Shown here piece by piece: positions 1-10,319 of a stretch of DNA of 64,000 bases. Position 1 is the first letter of the stretch; each line of letters begins with the position of its first letter. This DNA comes from Arthrobacter oryzae (GTDB lineage Bacteria > Actinomycetota > Actinomycetes > Actinomycetales > Micrococcaceae). A program made the translations under genes and the position numbers. Below the pieces are notes generated by a model, which was not told where the DNA came from, ran no database searches, and worked only from the letters and a program-made list of their open reading frames with translations. The stretch spans positions 372,001-436,000 of the forward strand of contig NZ_RBIR01000003.1 in NCBI RefSeq assembly GCF_003634095.1, given 5' to 3'.

Positions 1-707
1 TGGCCCGCGCAGACCTGGCGGCCATCGGGCGGCGCGCCGAAAACAACGTGGTCGGCGCCCCCACCGGCATCATGGACCAGTCCGCCTCGATGCTCGGCAC
101 CAAAGATTGCGCCGTCTACCTGGACTGCCGCGATCTCACCTCCCGCCCGGTGCCGCTCGGTTTGGAGGAGTCCGGACTGGTCTGCCTCGTGATCGACACG
201 AAGGTCTCGCACGCCCACGCCACCGGCGGGTACGCCGACCGCCGGTCCGCCTGCCTCCGGGGCGCCCGGGCCATGGGCGTCGGCGCCCTCCGCGACCTCG
301 CGGCCGCCGACCTGCCCCGGGCCGAGCGCCTCCTGGACGACGTGACCTTCCGCCGGGTCCGGCACATCGTCACGGAGAACGACCGGGTCGCCCGGACCGC
401 GGATCTGCTCGCAGCCCGCGGGCCGCTGGCCATCGGGGAACTGCTGGACGCCAGCCACCGCTCCATGCGGGACGACTTCGAGATCTCCTGCCCTGAACTG
501 AACCTCGCTGTTGACACGGCCCGCGCCAACGGGGCCATCGGAGCCCGGATGACAGGCGGTGGGTTCGGCGGGTCCGCCATCGCCCTGGTTCCTGCGGACG
601 ACGCCGATCGGGTCCGGTCGGCGGTCCTTGCCGGCTTCGCCGGACGGGGGCTGCGGACACCGGACGTCTTCGCGGTGCTGCCGGCGGAGGGGGCTCGGCG
701 GCTGTGA
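1..707 (+). CDS. galK: galactokinase, 3' portion (5' end outside window)
   Basis: The reading frame is open from the first bases of the window and ends with TGA at 705-707, so this is the C-terminal part of a gene that begins upstream. The GTG at 48 is internal, because the frame upstream of it reads on smoothly into the motif ENNVVGAPTGIMDQ. That stretch, with its 'GIMDQ', is the galactokinase motif around the catalytic Asp. The third GHMP-kinase motif, TGGGFGGSAIAL, follows near the C-terminus. Galactokinase phosphorylates galactose to galactose-1-phosphate in the Leloir pathway in the cytosol. The next gene is on the opposite strand 9 bp away, so the two are convergent. The family assignment is firm; the other gal genes cannot be seen. 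Confidence 0.93.
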   Translation, partial: ARADLAAIGRRAENNVVGAPTGIMDQSASMLGTKDCAVYLDCRDLTSRPVPLGLEESGLVCLVIDTKVSHAHATGGYADRRSACLRGARAMGVGALRDLAAADLPRAERLLDDVTFRRVRHIVTENDRVARTADLLAARGPLAIGELLDASHRSMRDDFEISCPELNLAVDTARANGAIGARMTGGGFGGSAIALVPADDADRVRSAVLAGFAGRGLRTPDVFAVLPAEGARRL

Positions 708-716
708 TCAGCGCCC

Positions 717-1763
717 CTAACGGGTGCCTTCGGACGCCCGGCCGTGCAGCGCGGCCGCAGCCCAGACGGACACCAGCAGCGCCACGAGCAACAGACCGGC
801 GTCGCCCAGGTCCACGGACCCGAGCCAGCTGGTCAGCGGATCGTCAAGACCGAACACCTCATGCGCGGTACCGCCCAGGGTGATAACCGCAATGAAGAGG
901 GCGGACACCGCAGAAATGCCGGTAATGACCGCGTTGAAGCCGAGTTTGCGCCGCGGATCCGTCAGGGCGGAGCGGTACATGCGCATCATCGCCACGCCGT
1001 TGATGGTGTCGCACAGCGTCATGGCGGCAGCGAAGGCCAGCGGAAGCGCCAGCAGGGCGAGCGGGGAAACGCCGGCCAGCGAGGCCGCCGTCGCCATGAC
1101 CAACAGCCCGATCGTGGTGGCGGTATCGAAGCCCAGCCCGAACAGGAACCCGATCACGTAGATGTTCCGGGGATGTTGGACCCGGGCCAGCGGACGCGCG
1201 AGCAGCCGGGCCACGAATCCCTGCGTGGCCAGGTCCTCGTGCGAGATCGTGGCACCGTTGCGCGCCTCGCGGTAGAACGTGAGCGTGCGGACGAAGGCGG
1301 CGCCGTTGAAGGCGCCCATGGCCAGCAGGAACAGCCCCGACACCCCGCTGCCGATGATGCCGAGCAGCAGGTTTCCTGGCGTCCCCTCGGCCATGAGACT
1401 CCCCACCAGTGAAGCACCCGCCACCACAAGCACCCCGGCCAGGATCACCACGGAACTATGGCCCAGGCTAAACGCGAAGCCCACGCTCACCGGATGGCGG
1501 TGCTCGGCCGCGAACTTACGCGTGGAATTGTCGATCGCGGCGAGGTGATCCCAGTCGTAGCTGTGCTTCACGCCCGCAAAATATGCGGTCAGCACAAGTC
1601 CGATGGTCAGCGGTTGTCCGCCCCCGGCCGCCCCAACAGCCAGGAGCACGACGGTGGCAGCGTGCAGTGCGGCCACCGCACCGAAGGTCACCAGCAGCCG
1701 CGTCTTCAGCGGCAGGTGCGCCCGCTCACGGTAGAGCCTGTGCAGCGCTGTCATCTGTTCCAT
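717..1763 (-). CDS. nicT: NicT/HoxN-family nickel (cobalt) permease
   Basis: This is a 348-residue polytopic membrane protein with about eight hydrophobic segments. It carries the HX4DH metal-recognition signature of the nickel/cobalt transporter family in its second membrane segment (His67, Asp72, His73, in KHSYDWDHLAAIDN). A second conserved region is GFLFGLGFDTATTIGL, and a third is LCDTINGVAMMRMY. The usual RHA-DADH form is altered here to KHSYDWDH. It imports Ni2+ across the cytoplasmic membrane. It lies 8 bp after ureD as the last gene of the urease operon, so it most likely supplies nickel for the urease active site. Metal specificity (Ni versus Co) is inferred from this position. Confidence 0.9.
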   Translation of the reverse strand: MEQMTALHRLYRERAHLPLKTRLLVTFGAVAALHAATVVLLAVGAAGGGQPLTIGLVLTAYFAGVKHSYDWDHLAAIDNSTRKFAAEHRHPVSVGFAFSLGHSSVVILAGVLVVAGASLVGSLMAEGTPGNLLLGIIGSGVSGLFLLAMGAFNGAAFVRTLTFYREARNGATISHEDLATQGFVARLLARPLARVQHPRNIYVIGFLFGLGFDTATTIGLLVMATAASLAGVSPLALLALPLAFAAAMTLCDTINGVAMMRMYRSALTDPRRKLGFNAVITGISAVSALFIAVITLGGTAHEVFGLDDPLTSWLGSVDLGDAGLLLVALLVSVWAAAALHGRASEGTR

Positions 1764-1771
1764 GGTGGCCG

Positions 1772-2680
1772 TTAGTACTTCCTCAGGTCCAGGGGATCCT
1801 GCCCATACCAGCGCTTTCGCAGCAGTGCGCTGGCTGCCCCCAGAACCCGCCTGAGTTCCTCCGTGCTGTCTGAGAGCGACCTCAGCACTAGCCCGGCCGT
1901 ACCCAGCATGGCGGCCGTGAGCGAAATCCCGGTATGGGCGCCGAAACCGGCAGTGCTCGCGTGCAGCTCGTCAGCCAGGGCCTGGTCCACCCGCGGGTCC
2001 ACCACCATCAGCGACCCCAGGTGGCTGAAGCCCTCCATGAACGCCATGCCGGTGACATCGCCCAGCGGCGGGCGGATGAGCACATTGTCCAGGGCCAGCA
2101 GCCCGCTCTCACCCGCACCCGAGTCCCCGGACTCGACCCGTACCTCGGTCCGCAGCCGCAGCTCCTCGTACCGGAACGAGGCCCCGTCCGGGGACCACCC
2201 CGGGGTAACAATTTCAGTCATGATGAGGCTCGACGTCGGCCGCACCGTGACGTGCGTGTTCTGCCGGTAGCTGGCCTCCCGGTAGGCGATCACCTGATCC
2301 GGGGCGAGCTCCACCCGGGCCCGGTCCCCCAGCCGCAACCGCATCCGCTGCTCGGCAAACGACCCCGGAGTCCGGTAGATCTTGGTGGCCGACTGCGTGG
2401 CAAGCAGCAACTTCGCCCCGTCCGCCACCTCCACATCAATCACATAGAGGTCAGCCCCCAAATATGCCCCGCCAGGATTGACCAGCACATAGCAAACCTG
2501 CCCGGAATCATCCAGATAATGCGGCCTCAAAACCCTCAAGGCCCCGCGATGGAACTGGTGCGTGGCCACCGAGCGTCCCCCACGCTCAGCGACAAGAAGC
2601 TCAAGGTGACCCATCACGGGCCGATCAGCGGACGCGGGTGAGACAACCGCCTGAGACTGAACGGCCGCCGTCGTGCTCAT
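1772..2680 (-). CDS. ureD: urease accessory protein UreD
   Basis: The protein has 302 residues. The UreD core is recognisable from [32 protein letters not shown] onward and in the segment [11 protein letters not shown], which is typical of the family. UreD (UreH) binds apo-urease and, with UreF and UreG, delivers nickel to the carbamylated-lysine site. Its ATG overlaps the ureG stop by four bases (ATGA, 2677-2680), which indicates translational coupling. The nickel permease gene follows 8 bp downstream. Placing ureD last among the accessory genes is common in actinobacterial urease clusters. Low sequence conservation is normal for UreD, so context supports the call as much as sequence. Confidence 0.93.
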   Translation of the reverse strand: MSTTAAVQSQAVVSPASADRPVMGHLELLVAERGGRSVATHQFHRGALRVLRPHYLDDSGQVCYVLVNPGGAYLGADLYVIDVEVADGAKLLLATQSATKIYRTPGSFAEQRMRLRLGDRARVELAPDQVIAYREASYRQNTHVTVRPTSSLIMTEIVTPGWSPDGASFRYEELRLRTEVRVESGDSGAGESGLLALDNVLIRPPLGDVTGMAFMEGFSHLGSLMVVDPRVDQALADELHASTAGFGAHTGISLTAAMLGTAGLVLRSLSDSTEELRRVLGAASALLRKRWYGQDPLDLRKY

Positions 2681-3294
2681 GGCGCCAGGTCGAGCATCAG
2701 AACGTCGCGCCGCACCCAGTCGATGACGCGCTCCAGCCCTTCGTCGGTTTTGAGGTTCGTGAAGCAGAACGGCTTCTCGCCCCGGAATTCCTTGGAGTCC
2801 CGCTCCATCACGGCGAGGTCCGCGCCGACGTGCGGCGCGAGGTCGGTCTTGTTAATGATGAAGAGGTCGGACTTGATCATGCCCTGGCCGGCCTTGCGGG
2901 GTATCTTCTCGCCCTGGGCCACGTCGATGATGTAGATCGAGAAGTCCACCAGCTCGGGGCTGAAGGTGGCGGAGAGGTTGTCGCCGCCGGATTCCACGAA
3001 GATCACCTGCAGGTCCGGATGCCGCTTCTTCAGTTCCTCGATGGCCGCGGTGTTCATGGAGGTGTCCTCGCGGATGGCGGTGTGCGGGCAGCCGCCGGTT
3101 TCGACGCCGATGATCCTGTCGATCGGGAGGATCCCGTTGGCAGCCAGGATTTTCGCGTCTTCGATCGTGTAGATGTCGTTGGTGATGGCCGCCATGGAGA
3201 TCTCCCGGCTCATGTGGCGGGTGAGCCGTTCGACGAGCTGGGTCTTGCCGGCCCCCACCGGGCCGCCGATGCCGATCTTGATGGGTTCAGACAT
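2677..3294 (-). CDS. ureG: urease accessory GTPase UreG
   Basis: This 205-residue SIMIBI-class GTPase is the usual length for UreG. The P-loop [15 protein letters not shown] is at the N-terminus. The metal-binding CPH motif appears in [34 protein letters not shown] supplies the switch region and [13 protein letters not shown] the guanine-specificity NKxD motif. UreG couples GTP hydrolysis to nickel insertion in complex with UreF and UreD. The ATG at 3294 follows a GGAG ribosome-binding site. The gene lies 27 bp after ureF and overlaps ureD by 4 bp. Confidence 0.97.
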   Translation of the reverse strand: MSEPIKIGIGGPVGAGKTQLVERLTRHMSREISMAAITNDIYTIEDAKILAANGILPIDRIIGVETGGCPHTAIREDTSMNTAAIEELKKRHPDLQVIFVESGGDNLSATFSPELVDFSIYIIDVAQGEKIPRKAGQGMIKSDLFIINKTDLAPHVGADLAVMERDSKEFRGEKPFCFTNLKTDEGLERVIDWVRRDVLMLDLAP

Positions 3295-3321
3295 ATTCTT
3301 CTCCAGACATATTTCTCGTGG

Positions 3322-3987
3322 TCAGCTCATGAACATGCGGGCGCGCTGGCGTTCGTGCCGCATCTGCGAAATCTCGAGTCCGGGGCTGACGGCCCCAAAG
3401 TCGTCGGGTGTGAGGTGGCCGGCCCGCTCGGCCGCGGCAGCGACGCAGTCGGCCGCCTTCCGCAGGATCCGCTGGCCGGCGTTCTGTCCCAGCGGGATCG
3501 CCCGGACAGCGTTCTGTGTCAGCGAGGTGACCGTGGCGAACAGGTAGGCGGCCAGGGCGTCGCCCAGCGGGACCCCCAGGGACCGTGCGACGACGCCGAA
3601 CGCCAGCGGCTGGTGGCTGGCGGCCCGGCCGGAATTCACCAGCTCCCGGTATTGCGCCAGCTCCGTGGACGGAAAGATCTCGGCGCCGATCTCCAGAAGC
3701 CGGCCGCCCATCTTGATGCTGGCCTCGCGCAGCTGCCGGGGCAGCAACTGGGCCGTCACCAGGGCATCCAGTTCAGCAACAGGAGCACCCTCATACAGGA
3801 ACCGGATAGCGAGGGCATCCGAATAGGTCAGTTGCTGGGAAATGAACGCCCCCAGCCACACCCCAAACGATTCCTCATCGTGCACCAGCCCGCGCTCAAT
3901 GTAACCCTCAAACCCCAGGGAGTGAGCAAACGCCCCGGTAGGCAAAGCGGAATCCGTCAACTGCTGCAAAGCCAACTGGTAAGTCAT
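3322..3987 (-). CDS. ureF: urease accessory protein UreF
   Basis: The open frame extends upstream to 4071, but the start is placed at ATG 3987. A strong GGGGGAGGTGA ribosome-binding site precedes it, and the protein then begins MTYQLALQQLTDSALPTGAFAHSLGFE, the canonical UreF N-terminus. This gives 221 residues, a normal family length. The conserved C-terminal ends in QMRHERQRARMFMS. UreF acts as the gatekeeper of the UreD-UreF-UreG nickel-delivery complex. A 126-bp gap containing an inverted repeat separates it from ureE, the widest gap in the operon. Confidence 0.95.
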   Translation of the reverse strand: MTYQLALQQLTDSALPTGAFAHSLGFEGYIERGLVHDEESFGVWLGAFISQQLTYSDALAIRFLYEGAPVAELDALVTAQLLPRQLREASIKMGGRLLEIGAEIFPSTELAQYRELVNSGRAASHQPLAFGVVARSLGVPLGDALAAYLFATVTSLTQNAVRAIPLGQNAGQRILRKAADCVAAAAERAGHLTPDDFGAVSPGLEISQMRHERQRARMFMS

Positions 3988-4026
3988 GGTCACCTCCCCC
4001 GAAAAGCGATCCTGCAAGCCGCCGAC

Positions 4027-4085
4027 CCGGAATTTGGGGCCGCGGCGTGGCGGGCACCGCGAAGCGGGCACGGCCCCAATTCCGG
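4027..4085. repeat. inverted repeat between ureE and ureF
   Basis: The arms are CCGGAATTTGGGGCCG (4027-4042) and CGGCCCCAATTCCGG (4071-4085). They are complementary except for one extra base, with a 28-nt GC-rich loop. In the mRNA of the minus-strand operon this hairpin would form after the ureE stop and before the ureF ribosome-binding site. No U-tract follows, so it is not a classical terminator. It may act as an attenuator or an mRNA-stability element, or be a dispersed palindromic repeat. Confidence 0.55.
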
Positions 4086-4113
4086 GGCGGTGCCCCAGCC
4101 TTCTCGGCAGGGG

Positions 4114-4596
4114 CTAGTGCGAGTGTTCGGCATGGCGGAAGGGGACGGGCATCACGCGCTCCTGGCGGTCGTAGGGCGCTCCGACGTGTTTGAGATAGTC
4201 CTCCACGGTGTGGTCGTACTGGCAGACCATCACCTCGGCCCCGTACTCCGAGGCGGCGTCGAAGAACTGGGCCTGCAGGTGCCGGTTGCCCAGGGAGTGC
4301 GCCACCACCCCCATCTCGTGGATCGAGCGCGGGGCGATCACCAGGACGTCGGTGGGCAGCACCGAGACCACGATCATGTTGGTTTCGGCCACGTGCAGGA
4401 TGTCGCCGTCGCGCAGGTCCCCGGAACCGGCGGGGAGGCGGATGCCGAGTTCCTTCCCGTGGTCGGTGGTGACGCGCTGGATGCGTTTGACCAGCTGGGC
4501 ACTGGGCAGCACCACCCTTTCCCGGTGGAGCCCGAAATACGGGTCCGGCCCGGGCGGAAGGTCGTGGGTGTTGCCGAGGACCTTGTCGATGATCAT
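4114..4596 (-). CDS. ureE: urease nickel metallochaperone UreE
   Basis: The 160-residue protein has the N-terminal UreE domain (RERVVLPSAQLVKRIQRVTTDHGKELGIRL) followed by the metal-binding C-terminal domain (RSIHEMGVVAHSLGNRHLQAQF and EVMVCQYDHTVEDYL). The tail is short and only mildly His-rich (HAEHSH), unlike the long poly-His tail of Klebsiella UreE, so it probably delivers nickel rather than storing it. A CCGGAGGAGA ribosome-binding site lies just upstream of the ATG. It follows ureC by 19 bp in the same operon. Confidence 0.95.
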   Translation of the reverse strand: MIIDKVLGNTHDLPPGPDPYFGLHRERVVLPSAQLVKRIQRVTTDHGKELGIRLPAGSGDLRDGDILHVAETNMIVVSVLPTDVLVIAPRSIHEMGVVAHSLGNRHLQAQFFDAASEYGAEVMVCQYDHTVEDYLKHVGAPYDRQERVMPVPFRHAEHSH

Positions 4597-4615
4597 GGTC
4601 GTCTCCTCCGGAGGC

Positions 4616-6372
<1,757 letters not shown>

Positions 6373-6376
<4 letters not shown>

Positions 6377-6735
6377 TGTGAATCCCCGTTCCGCTCGGCA
6401 ACGTGGACTTCGGAAACATGCAGGCGGGTCTCGAGTGTGCCGTTGACCGCGTTGCTCAGTCCGTAGACTTCGCGGCGGCCCGCGAGCTCGATCAGCCTCA
6501 CGGTCCTGCTGTCCCCGGGTTCGAACCGGGCCGCGGTCCCGGCGGGAATGTCCAGGCGGCGGCCATAGGCAGCCTGCCGGTCGAACTGCAGCGCGGGGTT
6601 CGCCTCGGCAAAGTGGTAGTGCGAGCCCACCTGGACGGGCCGGTCGCCGGTGTTGGTCACCGCGACGTCGACGGCCTCGCGGCCGGCATTGATCACCAGC
6701 GGTGAGGTGCCGAGAACGTATTCTCCGGGAATCAT
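6373..6735 (-). CDS. ureB: urease beta subunit
   Basis: The 120-residue protein begins [19 protein letters not shown]. It contains the signature [14 protein letters not shown], characteristic of the beta chain, which is a structural subunit of the (ABC)3 urease trimer. A GGAGAG ribosome-binding site precedes the ATG. It lies 10 bp after ureA and overlaps ureC by 4 bp, so the three structural subunits are tightly coupled. Length and spacing match other bacterial three-subunit ureases. Confidence 0.97.
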
Positions 6736-6745
6736 CGGGGCTCTC

Positions 6746-7048
<303 letters not shown>

Positions 7049-7165
7049 GACGGAATCCCTTCAGGAACCAGCCGGCCGGCGGACCGCAGAGGCTGCGGTG
7101 TGACCAGCGTAAGCCCGTGAGGTTTCCTGCAGGTTTCCGGCACCGGTGGAGCGCATCCAAGTCTC

Positions 7166-7486
7166 CTAACCGGGGATCCGCCAGCGGGCCTGGAACTCCG
7201 GGTGGTCGGCGTACGGCAGGGCCAGGGTGTTCAGGGACAGCGTGGTCCATTCGATGACGTCCGGCACCCATCCCGCGTCAGCGGGTTCCTGGCTGACCAG
7301 CGCCGCCAGCACGGACTGGCGGGCCGATTCGATGATGCCAATGAGCCGGCGTTTGGCCTCGCACTCGCGAAGCAAGCGGCGTTCGTACCATTCTCCGGAA
7401 ACCGCCAGCGTGGGGTCGCCGAGCAGCTTCAGGGCCGCGGCTTCGTCTTCTCTAATTCGTGCAGTCAGGAACTCGACGATGTCCAC
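7166..7486 (-). CDS. DUF6221-family protein
   Basis: This small 106-residue protein begins MDIVEFLTARIREDEAAA. It contains the segment RRLLRECEAKRRLIGIIE and ends LNTLALPYADHPEFQARWRIPG. This layout, an acidic helix, an ER-LRE-EAKRR helix and a C-terminal 'LA-PYA-HP-FQ-RW' tail, matches the actinobacterial DUF6221 family, whose function is unknown to me. It has no membrane segment or signal peptide. It reads in the same direction as the urease genes and could be cotranscribed with them, but nothing in the sequence links it to urea metabolism. Confidence 0.75.
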   Translation of the reverse strand: MDIVEFLTARIREDEAAALKLLGDPTLAVSGEWYERRLLRECEAKRRLIGIIESARQSVLAALVSQEPADAGWVPDVIEWTTLSLNTLALPYADHPEFQARWRIPG

Positions 7487-7714
7487 GATCCGAGCCTATG
7501 CGCGCCGGCGCCCGGACGGCTATGCCCAACGATGGATATGGAAGCGGCGTGCTCTGCGGGGACGGCGTCACGCAGAGCAAAGTCTTGGCAGACTCACCGA
7601 GGCACTAAGGCGGATTTCCGGCGTCGAACGCCCTGACGGCGGCCGAAAGCCTGCCGTGCGTGACGTCCCGGTCCGCGGTTGACCACACAGTGGTATCCGC
7701 GTGAAAACCCGCCC

Positions 7715-8467
7715 TTAGCGCTTCCCCTTCTTCCGGGATCCCTTGCCGCGGCCCTTGTCCGGGTTCGGCGCATAGCGCTGGGCCACCTTGGGTTTCTTGA
7801 CTGCCGGGCCGCGGCGGTCCGGTTTGGGCTCGCGTTTAGGTTTCTCCTGCTGCGCCGAAGGCTGGCGGGAGCTCGCCGCAGTGCGGCCGCGGACAATTCC
7901 GATGAACTCCTCGATCACCTCGTCCGTCGCGTCGCTGCGCCACGCCACGGCGATCTCCGTCGCGGGCGCGCCGGTGAGCTTCCTCGCCACGGTGTCCTTG
8001 ACATTGAAGTGACGTGCCACGGACATCGGCAGGATCACCAGTCCGGCGCCCGAGGCCACAATCTGCAGGGCCATCGCGGAGCCGCCGAGCTCGTCCACGT
8101 CGAGGAAGGTCTCCTTGGAGAGGTCCGCCAGGTCCACTTCCTCAAACACCGAGATCTCGTGTCCCTTGGGCGCCACCACCACGGGCTGTTCCTCATAGAG
8201 GGGAATAACGCTCAACCCTTCGCGTTCCACCGGCAGCCGGACGAAGCTCAGGTCCGCGGAACCGTCGCGGAGCACGGCGAGCTGTGCGCCGTCGTCGGAC
8301 ATAAAGGAGGTCAACGGAACATCGGGCATCCGTTCCTCCCAGCGCCGGATCCATTTTCCGGGCGTCACGCCGGCGACATACGCGAAGCGCAGCTCCCGCA
8401 CTGCTGCTTCGGCGGGGACGACGGCGGTTTCGTCGGGGGTCTGGGGTTTTTCATCGGCTGCGGACAC
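7715..8467 (-). CDS. LysR-type substrate-binding domain protein lacking a DNA-binding domain
   Basis: Residues about 25-200 resemble the periplasmic-binding-like effector domain of LysR regulators (RELRFAYVAGVTPGKW, then LSVIPLYEEQPVVVAPKGHEIS, then GAGLVILPMSVARHF). The N-terminal winged helix-turn-helix is absent; the protein begins with an acidic 24-residue leader. The last 50 residues are strongly basic and low-complexity, rich in K, R and P, ending KGSRKKGKR. It is divergently transcribed from the DUF5997 gene with a 78-bp shared promoter region. It cannot bind DNA through the classical LysR fold. Whether the tail binds nucleic acid is inference. Confidence 0.82.
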   Translation of the reverse strand: MSAADEKPQTPDETAVVPAEAAVRELRFAYVAGVTPGKWIRRWEERMPDVPLTSFMSDDGAQLAVLRDGSADLSFVRLPVEREGLSVIPLYEEQPVVVAPKGHEISVFEEVDLADLSKETFLDVDELGGSAMALQIVASGAGLVILPMSVARHFNVKDTVARKLTGAPATEIAVAWRSDATDEVIEEFIGIVRGRTAASSRQPSAQQEKPKREPKPDRRGPAVKKPKVAQRYAPNPDKGRGKGSRKKGKR

Positions 8468-8545
8468 ATGTTCACAGTACCGCCCGGGCTGGCGCAGAGC
8501 TTAGTGCCGGTGCCCAGTCAGGCTCTGGCCGGATACCCTTGAAGC

Positions 8546-8950
8546 ATGACCTCTGCAAACTCCCAGTCCATGAAGCCGGCCACCGTTGCCAAGAAGCTTG
8601 GCATCTACCTGCCCGCAACGCCCCAGGAGTTCCAGGATTCGGTCATCACCCGCGCCGATTTCGCCGAGCTCCAGGCCAACCCGCCGGAGTGGCTCGCAGA
8701 ACTGCGCCGCAACGGCCCGCACCCCCGCCCGGTGGTCGCGCAGAAGCTCAACGTCTCCATCAGCGGCCTTGCCCGCGGCGGTGTTGAGGAAGCCCTGACG
8801 ACGGCGGAAATCACCGCGCTGCTGCAGGCTCCCCCCGCCTGGCTGGTCGCCGAGCGCTCCACTCACGCCGCCGTCCGTGCGGAGGCCCAGCGGGTCAAGG
8901 ACGAGGCCGCCAAGAAGGATGCCAAGAAGGACCGCGCCCGGGCCGAATAG
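8546..8950 (+). CDS. DUF5997-family protein
   Basis: The 134-residue soluble protein contains MKPATVAKKLGIYLPATPQEFQ and later RRNGPHPRPVVAQKLNVSISGLARGG, which match the conserved actinobacterial DUF5997 family. The C-terminal 30 residues are a charged Lys/Asp/Arg/Glu tail. There is no clear ribosome-binding site. A -10-like TACCCT at 8534-8539 lies about 7 bp from the ATG, so the message may be leaderless; this is inferred. It pairs head-to-head with the LysR-effector-domain gene. Both proteins have charged tails, hinting at a functional pair of unknown role. Confidence 0.8.
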   Translation: MTSANSQSMKPATVAKKLGIYLPATPQEFQDSVITRADFAELQANPPEWLAELRRNGPHPRPVVAQKLNVSISGLARGGVEEALTTAEITALLQAPPAWLVAERSTHAAVRAEAQRVKDEAAKKDAKKDRARAE

Positions 8951-9097
8951 CGGCACGCGCTTCCTTTCGCCCCTCTGTCCCGCGCCTATTTTCATCCCGC
9001 GAACGCAGGACTATGCTCGCGAAAGTCGGGGCCGCCGGCCCGATCCCCCTAATCCCAGTTCACCAGCCACCGGCGGAACATCGGGAAGGAATGGGCC

Positions 9098-9706
9098 ATG
9101 GCCTTCAGGATCGGATATTTCGTCGGGAGCCTTTCGAGTACGTCAATCAATCGCATCCTGTCCAGGGCCCTGATCCGGCTTGCACCCGCGGGTCTGGAGT
9201 TCACGGAAATCCCCATCAGGGACCTGCCGTTGTACAGCCCGGATTTTGATGCCGCCTATCCGCCCGAAGGCCAGGCTCTCAAGGATGCCGTCGCCGCTTC
9301 CGACGGCATCCTGTTCGTCTCGCCCGAGTACAACCGCTCCATCCCCGGAGCGCTCAAGAACGCCATCGACTGGGGATCCCGGCCCTGGGGCACCAACTCC
9401 TTCGCCCGCAAGCCCACCGGAATTATCGGCGCGTCCCCCGGGGGCATCGGCACGGCGGTGATGCAGTCCTCGTTCCGCAGCGTGCTGAGCTTCCTCGATG
9501 CGCCGCAGCTCAACGCGCCGGAGGCGTACATCCGCTTCGTCCCGGAGATCTACGGCGAGGACGGCGAGGTCAAAGACGAAGCGACGGCGAAGCTGCTGCG
9601 CCACTACATGGAGGAGTACGGCTCCTTCGTGGAGCGGGTTCTGGCCGCCAACGCCCCCGGCCATATCGGCGACGAGCACCCGGACAAGGACAAAGTCAGC
9701 CGCTAA
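9098..9706 (+). CDS. NADPH-dependent FMN reductase (flavodoxin-like quinone/azo reductase)
   Basis: The 202-residue protein begins with the flavodoxin-like fold MAFRIGYFVGSLSSTSINR, where GSLSSTSIN is the FMN phosphate-binding loop. The hallmark FVSPEYNRSIPGALKNAIDW motif of the NADPH-dependent FMN reductase / ChrR-YieF family follows. It probably reduces quinones or other acceptors with NAD(P)H in the cytosol as an antioxidant enzyme. The ATG at 9098 follows a GGAAGGA ribosome-binding site at good spacing. It is a single gene convergent with the VOC gene. Confidence 0.9.
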   Translation: MAFRIGYFVGSLSSTSINRILSRALIRLAPAGLEFTEIPIRDLPLYSPDFDAAYPPEGQALKDAVAASDGILFVSPEYNRSIPGALKNAIDWGSRPWGTNSFARKPTGIIGASPGGIGTAVMQSSFRSVLSFLDAPQLNAPEAYIRFVPEIYGEDGEVKDEATAKLLRHYMEEYGSFVERVLAANAPGHIGDEHPDKDKVSR

Positions 9707-9735
9707 GCCCCTTGCCCGGCGCAGCAGGCCTGCCG

Positions 9736-10113
9736 CTAGTCCTGGTGCAGCTGCACGAAGTTCCCGCAGCCGTCATCCATCACCACGGCGGTCCCGCCGG
9801 GGCCCTCGGACGGTTCGCCCTGGAACATCACGCCCTTGGCCGACAGCCGGGCATATTCTGCACGCACGTCCGGCACACCAAACACGATCGCCGGAATTCC
9901 GGCGTCGTGCAGGGCGTTCATGTAGGCCGCCCCGATCGGGTTGTCGCTGGGCTCCAGCAGCAGCCCGGCACCGCCGGAACCGTCCGGATCCTTGATGATG
10001 TAGAGGTTGTGTTCCGGCATGGCCATCAGGGTTTCGAAACCCAGGATGCCGGTGTAAAACTCATGGGCCGAGGCTGGATCTTTGACATGGACGCTGCACA
10101 TCTTAATTCGCAT
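9736..10113 (-). CDS. VOC-family (glyoxalase/dioxygenase fold) protein
   Basis: The start is taken at ATG 10113, giving 125 residues that begin MRIKMCSVHVKDPASAHEFYTGILGFE, a typical vicinal-oxygen-chelate opening. The open frame extends further upstream, but the extra 24 residues are low-complexity and unlike the family. The C-terminal half contains GTAVVMDDGCGNFVQLHQ, the conserved second beta-alpha-beta-beta-beta repeat with a metal-ligand region (DxxGN). The substrate is unknown; such proteins include glyoxalases, extradiol dioxygenases and resistance proteins. Confidence 0.85.
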   Translation of the reverse strand: MRIKMCSVHVKDPASAHEFYTGILGFETLMAMPEHNLYIIKDPDGSGGAGLLLEPSDNPIGAAYMNALHDAGIPAIVFGVPDVRAEYARLSAKGVMFQGEPSEGPGGTAVVMDDGCGNFVQLHQD

Positions 10114-10319
10114 GGGCCCTAGGCTACGCCGGGCGGAACCCTGAAGGAACCGCGCGACAGCCGCCGCGCCGCCGTCCGCGGGCACGCCGTCCGGGGTCCG
10201 GGGTCCGGGTTAGCGGGGCAACGGCCAGGGCCCGACGGCCATTGACGGCCCAGCCGCCAGGGATTCCAATGGAACTAGCGGAACAGCGCCCGCCCGGGAC
10301 CGTTCCGGGGAGGTGTGCC

